Positions 29,230 to 34,486 of a stretch of 34,486 nt of DNA are shown one piece after another (position 1 is the first letter of the stretch; each line of letters begins with the position of its first letter). The notes beneath the pieces were generated by a model. It was not told where the DNA came from. It made no database searches and saw only the letters and a list, made by a program, of their open reading frames with translations. The stretch lies in assembly GCA_940588625.1 (NCBI GenBank), contig CALNPU010000020.1:1-34486 (forward strand). The letters run 5' to 3'. Source of the DNA: an uncultured Caballeronia sp. (GTDB lineage: Bacteria; Pseudomonadota; Gammaproteobacteria; Burkholderiales; Burkholderiaceae). The translations under genes were made by a program, and so were the position numbers.

Positions 29230-31827
29230 TTAATGCACGATGTGATCGAACACCAGCTCGCCATCCCGCATATCGACGGGAATCACGTCCTTCGGTCCGA
29301 ACTTGCCGGCCAGGATCAACTTCGCGACCGGGTTCTCGATCTGCTGCTGGATCGCGCGCTTCAGTGGCCGTGCGCCGAACACCGGGTCGTAACCCACCGT
29401 GCCGATGTGTTCCAGCGTGGCATCCGACACGTCGAGTTGCATCTCCAGCTTCGCGAGCCGCTCATGCAGCCGCTGCAACTGGATCTTCGCGATCAACTGG
29501 ATGTTGTTCCGGTCAAGCGAATGGAACATCACGACGTCGTCAATCCGGTTCAGGAACTCCGGCCGGAAGTGCAGCTTGACCTCTTCCCAGACGGCTTCCT
29601 TCACTGCCTCGTGCGGCTCTCCGACCATCGACTGGATGACGTGCGACCCAAGATTCGACGTCATCACGATCACCGTGTTCTTGAAGTCCACGGTACGGCC
29701 TTGCCCGTCTGTCATGCGGCCGTCGTCGAGCATTTGCAGCAACACGTTGAACACATCCGGATGCGCCTTCTCGATTTCATCGAGCAGGATCACGCTGTAG
29801 GGCTTGCGACGCACCAGCTCGGTCAGGTAACCGCCTTCCTCATAACCGACATAACCCGGCGGCGCACCGATCAAACGTGCGACGCTGTGCTTCTCCATGA
29901 ACTCGCTCATGTCGATACGGATCAAGTGATCCTCCGAATCGAACAGGAACGCGGCGAGCGCCTTGCACAACTCGGTCTTGCCCACACCCGTCGGCCCAAA
30001 GAACAGGAACGAACCATACGGACGGTTCGGGTCTGACAACCCGGCGCGCGAGCGGCGAATAGCATCGGCCACCGCGCTGATCGCTTCATCCTGACCCACC
30101 ACGCGGTCGTGCAGCTTGCCTTCGATCTGCAACAGCTTCTCGCGCTCGCCCTGCATCATCTGCGACATGGGAATGCCAGTGGAACGCGACACTACTTCCG
30201 CGATTTCCTCGGCGCCCACCTGTGTGCGCAGCAAACGCGGCCGCGTAGGATTGCTTTGTTCCGCGGTCTCGGCCTGCGTGACCTGCTTCAGTTGCGTCTC
30301 GAGTTCGGGCAGCTTGCCGTACTGCAATTCGGCGACCTTCTCGAGCTTGCCTTCGCGCTGCAAACGCACAATGTCCGCGCGCACTTTCTCGATCTCTTCC
30401 TTCAGCATCGCGCTGCCCTGCACGGCGGCTTTCTCCGCCATCCAGATTTCCTCGAGATCGAAATACTCGCGGTCCAGCCGCTTAATTTCCTCCTTGATCA
30501 ACTGCAGGCGCTTCTGCGATGCCTCGTCCTTTTCCTTCTTGACGGCTTCGCGCTCGATCTTCAACTGGATCAACCGGCGATCAAGCCGGTCCATCTCTTC
30601 GGGCCTCGAATCGATTTCCATCTTGATCTTGGACGCAGCTTCGTCGATCAAGTCGATGGCCTTATCAGGGAGAAAACGGTCCGTGATATAGCGATGCGAC
30701 AATTCCGCCGCCGCAACAATAGCCGGATCGGTGATTTCCACGCCGTGATGCAGTTCGTACTTTTCCTGCAAGCCGCGTAGGATCGCGATGGTTGCTTCCA
30801 CCGACGGTTCATCGACCAGCACCTTCTGGAACCGGCGTTCGAGCGCCGCGTCCTTTTCGATGTATTTCCGATACTCGTCAAGCGTCGTCGCGCCAATGCA
30901 ATGCAGCTCGCCGCGTGAAAGCGCCGGCTTCAGCATGTTGCCCGCGTCCATGGCGCCTTCGGCCCTGCCGGCGCCCACCATGGTGTGGATTTCATCGATG
31001 AAAACGATGGTCTGGCCTTCGTCCTTGGCAATATCGCTGAGCACGGATTTGAGCCGCTCCTCGAATTCCCCGCGATACTTGGCGCCGGCCAGCAGCGCGG
31101 CCATGTCAAGCGACAGCACGCGCTTGCTCTTCAGCGATTCCGGCACTTCGCCGTTCACGATCCGCTGCGCGAGACCTTCCACAATCGCGGTCTTGCCCAC
31201 GCCCGGCTCGCCAATTAGCACCGGATTGTTCTTCGTCCGGCGTTGCAGGATCTGGATTGCACGGCGGATTTCGTCGTCACGGCCAATCACCGGGTCGAGC
31301 TTGCCGGCACGTGCGCGCTCGGTCAGGTCGACCGTGTATTTCTTCAACGCGCCGCGCCGGCTTTCGGCGTCCTGGCTATTCACCTGGCCGCCGCCGCGAA
31401 CCGAATTGATCGCGGCTTCGAGCGCCTTGCGCGTCAAGCCGTGCTGCTTGGCGATACGACCAGCTGCGCCTTTGTCATCGGCGATGGCAAGCAGGTACAT
31501 CTCGCTTGCGATGAACGTGTCGTTGAGTTTTTGCGCCTCTTTGTCAGCGCTGTTCAGCAAACCGGCGAGGTCACGGCTGACCTGGACGTTGCCGTCCGTG
31601 CCCTGGACTTGCGGCAGACGCGCCATGGCGTCCTTGAGCGCGGTTTGCAGCGCCTGGACCTGCACGCCAGCCTGCGACAGCAACGAGCGCGCCGAGCCGT
31701 CCTGCTGCGCGATGAGCGCGGCAAGCAGGTGAACCGGTTCTATGTATTGATTGTCATGGCCGACGGCGAGACTTTGCGCGTCGGCCAATGCTTCCTGGAA
31801 CTTCGTAGTTAGCTTGTCGATTCTCAT
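29230..31827 (-). CDS. clpB: ATP-dependent protein disaggregase ClpB
   Basis: A hexameric AAA+ chaperone of 865 residues that rescues aggregated proteins with DnaK. The N-terminal Clp repeat domain is followed by NBD1 (Walker A GEPGVGKT at 206-213, Walker [11 protein letters not shown]), the long coiled-coil middle domain ([20 protein letters not shown]) that DnaK contacts, and NBD2 (Walker [16 protein letters not shown], Walker [16 protein letters not shown]). No IGF/IGL loop for ClpP is expected or seen. Length and frame are normal. A ribosome-binding site GGAGG lies 8 bases before the ATG. Expression is very likely heat-shock controlled (see the promoter at 31857-31884). Confidence 0.97.
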   Translation of the reverse strand: MRIDKLTTKFQEALADAQSLAVGHDNQYIEPVHLLAALIAQQDGSARSLLSQAGVQVQALQTALKDAMARLPQVQGTDGNVQVSRDLAGLLNSADKEAQKLNDTFIASEMYLLAIADDKGAAGRIAKQHGLTRKALEAAINSVRGGGQVNSQDAESRRGALKKYTVDLTERARAGKLDPVIGRDDEIRRAIQILQRRTKNNPVLIGEPGVGKTAIVEGLAQRIVNGEVPESLKSKRVLSLDMAALLAGAKYRGEFEERLKSVLSDIAKDEGQTIVFIDEIHTMVGAGRAEGAMDAGNMLKPALSRGELHCIGATTLDEYRKYIEKDAALERRFQKVLVDEPSVEATIAILRGLQEKYELHHGVEITDPAIVAAAELSHRYITDRFLPDKAIDLIDEAASKIKMEIDSRPEEMDRLDRRLIQLKIEREAVKKEKDEASQKRLQLIKEEIKRLDREYFDLEEIWMAEKAAVQGSAMLKEEIEKVRADIVRLQREGKLEKVAELQYGKLPELETQLKQVTQAETAEQSNPTRPRLLRTQVGAEEIAEVVSRSTGIPMSQMMQGEREKLLQIEGKLHDRVVGQDEAISAVADAIRRSRAGLSDPNRPYGSFLFFGPTGVGKTELCKALAAFLFDSEDHLIRIDMSEFMEKHSVARLIGAPPGYVGYEEGGYLTELVRRKPYSVILLDEIEKAHPDVFNVLLQMLDDGRMTDGQGRTVDFKNTVIVMTSNLGSHVIQSMVGEPHEAVKEAVWEEVKLHFRPEFLNRIDDVVMFHSLDRNNIQLIAKIQLQRLHERLAKLEMQLDVSDATLEHIGTVGYDPVFGARPLKRAIQQQIENPVAKLILAGKFGPKDVIPVDMRDGELVFDHIVH

Positions 31828-31856
31828 ATTGAGACCTCCAAATCGGGATATGTTTA

Positions 31857-31884
31857 AAATGAGGCGCGATCCGGCACTTTCAAG
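31857..31884 (-). promoter_or_regulatory. Sigma-32 (RpoH) heat-shock promoter of clpB
   Basis: On the minus strand CTTGAAA (31884-31878), a 13-base spacer and CCTCATTT (31864-31857), 29 bases before the clpB start. This matches the E. coli sigma-32 pattern CTTGAAA-N13-CCCCATnT with one change in the -10 box. The gene and position fit. Confidence 0.85.
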
Positions 31885-32153
31885 CGTTCAGCGACCCAAA
31901 AACCGCATTTTTCTGCGAAATGACGCTCGAACAAGGATTGACGTGTTTGATAGTGTCGAGCGATTCGTGATGCGCAAAAACAGTCCGCGGGAAGCACTTG
32001 TGCACGTTGGCGTGCGGTTGGCGTCCGTCGAGCGCAGGCGTCGCAGGGCCATTGCGAACGGATCACGGCGGCAGGGATTGACCTGCATCGAAGAACTGAC
32101 GCTGGCGGTGCTGGATGTCGACGCACATCAATCAGGCCAGGCAGATCGGGCAG
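31885..32153. other. Spacer between the clpB promoter and the NsrR-like gene
   Basis: About 270 bases with open frames on both strands but none resembling a family I know. It may hold the decayed remains of a gene; nothing is certain. Confidence 0.4.
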
Positions 32154-32645
32154 CTATGTCCCGCGATTCGATTTATGCTTGCCGCTGCCGGCATGAATCG
32201 CACGCACGATACCGAGCACGCCCGCGAGTTCATCGGCCGGCGACGCGAGGTCCCCGACGGTGTGCTGGTCGAGTTCCGCGAGGAACGCATCGCGCGCGGC
32301 GGCGAATATGCCCCGCAGACGGCAATGGAACTGGATCACGCAATGCCGGTGGGTCTCGCTTTCATCGGCGAAACAGCCGACTATCGAAAAATCGTTCTCC
32401 GTCTTGCGCACCACCTCGCCGATAGTTAGCAACGGCGTACGCGGATCGAGCCTCAGGCCACCGTTACGGCCGCGCACGGTTTCCACCCAGCCCAACTCCC
32501 CGAGCCGCTGGACCACCTTCATGAGATGGTTCTTGGAGATCCCGTAGGCATCGGAAATCTCCTGGATGGTCGACAGCCCCTCGGGCCGGACGGCCAGATA
32601 TAGCATGACGCGCAACGAATAGTCGGTGTAATCGGTCAGTCGCAT
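32154..32645 (-). CDS. nsrR: Rrf2 family regulator, NsrR-like nitric-oxide sensor
   Basis: A 163-residue repressor. The winged helix (MRLTDYTDYSLRVMLYLAVR, EISDAYGISKNHLMKVVQRL, GRNGGLRLDP) is followed by three cysteines that in this family hold an iron-sulfur cluster: C91, C102 and C108 (GCF, HCVI, HCRL). E. coli NsrR has them at 91, 96 and 102, so the first gap is wider here. NO destroys the cluster and releases the DNA. Its expected target, a truncated globin gene, lies upstream and is broken. Family membership is certain; the NsrR assignment rests on the cysteines and this neighbour, with IscR or RsrR-like members as alternatives. Confidence 0.82.
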   Translation of the reverse strand: MRLTDYTDYSLRVMLYLAVRPEGLSTIQEISDAYGISKNHLMKVVQRLGELGWVETVRGRNGGLRLDPRTPLLTIGEVVRKTENDFSIVGCFADESETHRHCVIQFHCRLRGIFAAARDAFLAELDQHTVGDLASPADELAGVLGIVRAIHAGSGKHKSNRGT

Positions 32646-32842
32646 GGGTGGATCGCGTAGTTCGCGTAATCAGTCGCATGAGCCGATCGCCTGTTCACGT
32701 CGGTCCGGTGCTTGGTAAAAGCTTCAATCGCACGGATACAAAGTACGGCCGCGGGCGACGCAGATCGCCAGGTGCACGCTCGACCTGACCCAGATCCGTG
32801 TATGTCCGGCCCAACCCGTATGCCCAGCTGCCGGCCAACACC

Positions 32843-32868
32843 GGCTACCGCTGCTGCAAGCGGTAGCC
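32843..32868. repeat. Perfect 10-bp inverted repeat
   Basis: GGCTACCGCT-GCTGCA-AGCGGTAGCC, a stable hairpin with a 6-base loop. No T run follows on either strand, so it is not a classical terminator. Confidence 0.8.
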
Positions 32869-32916
32869 TGGCGCAGCTATGCTTCCCGATTAAACATCGA
32901 TTATCATGGGAAGCAG

Positions 32917-32946
32917 TCCGCCAGATGTCAATCCGCCAGATGTCAA
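32917..32946. repeat. Perfect 15-bp tandem duplication
   Basis: TCCGCCAGATGTCAA at 32917-32931 and again at 32932-32946, directly adjacent and identical, in non-coding DNA. Confidence 0.9.
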
Positions 32947-33251
32947 CAATGAAACGTCATTAGGCCCAATTGCTGTACTCATTTGGCGCACTACTGGCCC
33001 TATTAACGATGGCCTATTTAACGTAACGGCGTCGGCTTTATAGGCACTGGCTTGCAATAGATTCGTTGTTTCTTCAGTTATCCGTCAAATACCCAGTGTA
33101 CGGGGCATTTTACTAATATCCGGCCGGTTGACCTCCCGTTTTGGCTATCGCGTTTAGCCATTTAACGGCCACGATCTGCGTTTTGCCAGCGGGACTAGGG
33201 ACTAAATACCTCATTGAGCCGTGTCATCGAATCCCAGAATCCTGTAATCCC

Positions 33252-33859
33252 ATGAACCACAACCCCTGATCGAGCCTTCAAACAAGCCGAACACACCGTC
33301 GACGCCATTCGTCCGCGCCGCGGAACCCGACGAAGCCAATATCCGGGAGCTGGTCGACGTACTCTACCGGCGTGTCGACGATGACCTGCTGCTCGGCCCG
33401 ATCTTCGCCCGCGAACTCGCTGGCCGCTGGGACGCACATCTGGCAAAGATGACAACGTTCTGGTCGAGCCTCGTGCTCGGTAAAGGGGTATAGGGACAAC
33501 GTTCAAGAGGCGCACCGGCCTCTCGGCGATATTAAACCCCAGCACTTCGCCCGCTGGCTCACGCTTTTCCTGGAGTCGACACCCGTTACGAGCCTGCCGC
33601 GGCCATGCAGTTCATGGAGCCGGCGCTGCGTATTGCGCAAAGCCCGCAGCTGAGCAAATTCGGCTGGGACTATGCGATTCCTGACGCGCAACGCGCTTTG
33701 ATGGCGTCGCTCAAATGCCTGCACACGGGAAGCAGCGAAAACGAATCCGCGACAGAGTTGCCCGACCGGGGCCACGGCCAGCCATTTCCGGTCAGGTTGT
33801 CGGGCGCTGAAGCTACCAAACCGCGCGACGAATCCAGTAACCAATCAAGCGACGCGTAA
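33252..33859 (+). pseudogene. Group III truncated hemoglobin, frameshifted
   Basis: A small heme protein used for NO or oxygen chemistry. From ATG 33252 the frame shifts at once (a C seems missing near 33265) and the globin follows: EPDEANIRELVDVLYRRVDD, LLLGPIFARELAGRWDAHLA and KMTTFWSSLVLGKG, typical of group III. A second shift near 33485 leads to YRDNVQEAHRPLGDIKPQHF and ARWLTLFLES, and a third near 33580 to RYEPAAAMQFMEPALRIAQS. A tail of about 50 residues without globin features runs to a stop at 33857-33859. The pairing with an NsrR-like regulator fits an NO-detoxification unit that has lost its effector. Confidence 0.85.
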
Positions 33860-33910
33860 TCGAAAGTTCCCTGGCGCCTACGACCCGGCTGAAATTGAGT
33901 GCCGCTACTT

Positions 33911-34396
33911 CTACTCGCCTGCCCGTTTCGATGGCTCCAGGTCCCACCGCGCGAGTGCGGCGTCGTCGGATTCACGAGCGTCGCCCCATTTTTCGCTGTG
34001 TTCGGTCTTTTCCTTCTTCCAGAACGAGAACGGCGCCTGCGTCTTCAGATAATCCATCACGAAGGCACACGATTCGAACGCTTGCGCCCGATGCATGGCG
34101 GTTGTCACAACCAGCACAATCTGGTCGAGCGGCAAGAGCTTTCCCACGCGATGCACGATCAGCACGTCCGAACCCGGCCAACGCTCCCGCGCCTGCGCCG
34201 CGTTCGCCTCCAGGGCCTTTTCGGTCATGCCGGGATAATGTTCCAGCTCCATTGCCTGGACGGTTTGGCCCTCGTTCAGGTCCCGCACTGTACCGACAAA
34301 GCAAGCCACAGCGCCCACCTTCGGATTGTCGGCGCGTAAAGCGGCAACTTCCGTGTTGAGATCGAAATCAGCTTCCTGCACACGGACTCGGGCCAT
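33911..34396 (-). CDS. moaE: Molybdopterin synthase catalytic subunit MoaE, with an active-site insertion
   Basis: MoaE with thiocarboxylated MoaD inserts sulfur into precursor Z to make molybdopterin. The 161-residue protein has VGAVACFVGTVRDLNEG, LEHYPGMTEKALEANAAQAR, HRVGKLLPLDQIVLVVTT and MHRAQAFESCAFVMDYLKTQ. E. coli MoaE has YLKTRAPFWK, with active-site lysines 119 and 126, seven apart. Here the stretch reads YLKTQAPFSFWK: Lys118 and Lys127 are nine apart because of an extra Ser-Phe made by a 6-bp tandem duplication (34021-34032). The frame is intact, but activity is in doubt. No MoaD-like C-terminus is visible directly upstream, where it usually lies. Confidence 0.9.
   Translation of the reverse strand: MARVRVQEADFDLNTEVAALRADNPKVGAVACFVGTVRDLNEGQTVQAMELEHYPGMTEKALEANAAQARERWPGSDVLIVHRVGKLLPLDQIVLVVTTAMHRAQAFESCAFVMDYLKTQAPFSFWKKEKTEHSEKWGDARESDDAALARWDLEPSKRAGE
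34021..34032. repeat. Perfect 6-bp tandem duplication inside moaE
   Basis: AGAACG occurs twice in a row on the plus strand (CGTTCT twice on the coding strand), adding Ser-Phe between the two catalytic lysines. Removing one copy gives the family sequence APFWKK. Confidence 0.85.
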
Positions 34397-34486
34397 ATCA
34401 ACTATATGAATGAACGCTTCCCGTTTGCGAAGGGTTTTTCGTGTGTTCTGGTGGACAGGATGGGCTGCAGTACTATATATCGGGCC

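Larger units (their letters stand above)
32646..33251. other. Large gene-free stretch upstream of the globin remnant
   Basis: About 600 bases without a credible gene. It contains a strong hairpin (32843-32868), a 15-bp tandem duplication (32917-32946) and, from about 32880 to 33240, DNA that is visibly more AT-rich than its surroundings. A short open frame at 32712-32963 has no family features. I could not find a clear NsrR-type palindrome by eye. Confidence 0.5.

Noticed and set aside
29221-30036. Open frame of 271 codons on the plus strand
   Set aside because: Antisense to the clpB 3' half, with His/Leu/Asp-rich shadow composition.
32712-32963. Short plus-strand frame containing a repeated RQMS
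   Set aside because: The repeat comes from the 15-bp duplication; there is no ribosome-binding site and no family match.
34397-34486. Expected moaD C-terminus upstream of moaE
   Set aside because: No frame in this edge piece ends in a MoaD-like Gly-Gly, so moaD is not claimed here.

Overview
The window reads as chromosomal DNA of a betaproteobacterium of the Burkholderia sensu lato group (Burkholderia, Paraburkholderia, Caballeronia). This rests on gene order and remembered protein similarity: surE-pcm-nlpD-rpoS-exonuclease-rlmD, dnaX-ybaB-recR next to the SRP RNA gene, trxA-rho with a type B L31 gene nearby, and clpB-nsrR-globin-moaE. The DNA is GC-rich. Core genes are intact, but about a dozen accessory genes are broken by frameshifts, small duplications and internal deletions. 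That mix is typical of a recent host-restricted lineage in reductive evolution, such as the Burkholderia/Caballeronia leaf-nodule symbionts. The lifestyle is an inference; a poor assembly is the main alternative.

Layout. 1-5385 (minus strand): the stationary-phase operon surE, pcm, nlpD, rpoS, then a PolB-like 3'-5' exonuclease, a terminator and a broken rlmD that runs off the left edge. 5538-8355: a graveyard with a quinone oxidoreductase (plus strand), an ABC-permease tail, a CoA-transferase and a DUF1653 protein (minus strand), all broken. 8386-12718 (minus strand): recR, ybaB, dnaX and the 4.5S SRP RNA. 13116-15167 (plus strand): trxA and rho, with an unusual repeat-rich rho leader. 15281-17287: broken merR and MFS transporter genes. 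17325-20658: intact mtfA, rpmE2 and a GT39-type membrane glycosyltransferase. 20661-28477: broken MATE transporter, alpha-2-macroglobulin, PBP1C and a ComEA-like helix-hairpin-helix gene. 28669-29142: a YidB-like gene with a shifted C-terminus. 29230-32645 (minus strand): clpB with a convincing sigma-32 promoter, and an NsrR-like regulator. 33252-33859: a broken truncated globin. 33911-34396 (minus strand): moaE with a two-residue insertion between its active-site lysines.

Working together. The intact genes cover stationary-phase control (rpoS), envelope division control (nlpD), protein repair (pcm, clpB), replication and recombination (dnaX, recR), secretion (SRP RNA) and transcription termination (rho). 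What has decayed is mostly uptake and efflux, envelope defence and secondary metabolism. Several lesions are perfect short tandem duplications (6, 7, 11, 15 and 19 bp), which points to replication slippage as one mutational route. I found no CRISPR array, prophage, insertion sequence, tRNA or rRNA, and no convincing new defence or biosynthetic system. The most informative signals are the pattern of decay and a few borderline genes (moaE, the YidB-like gene, pcm) that may be at the edge of function.
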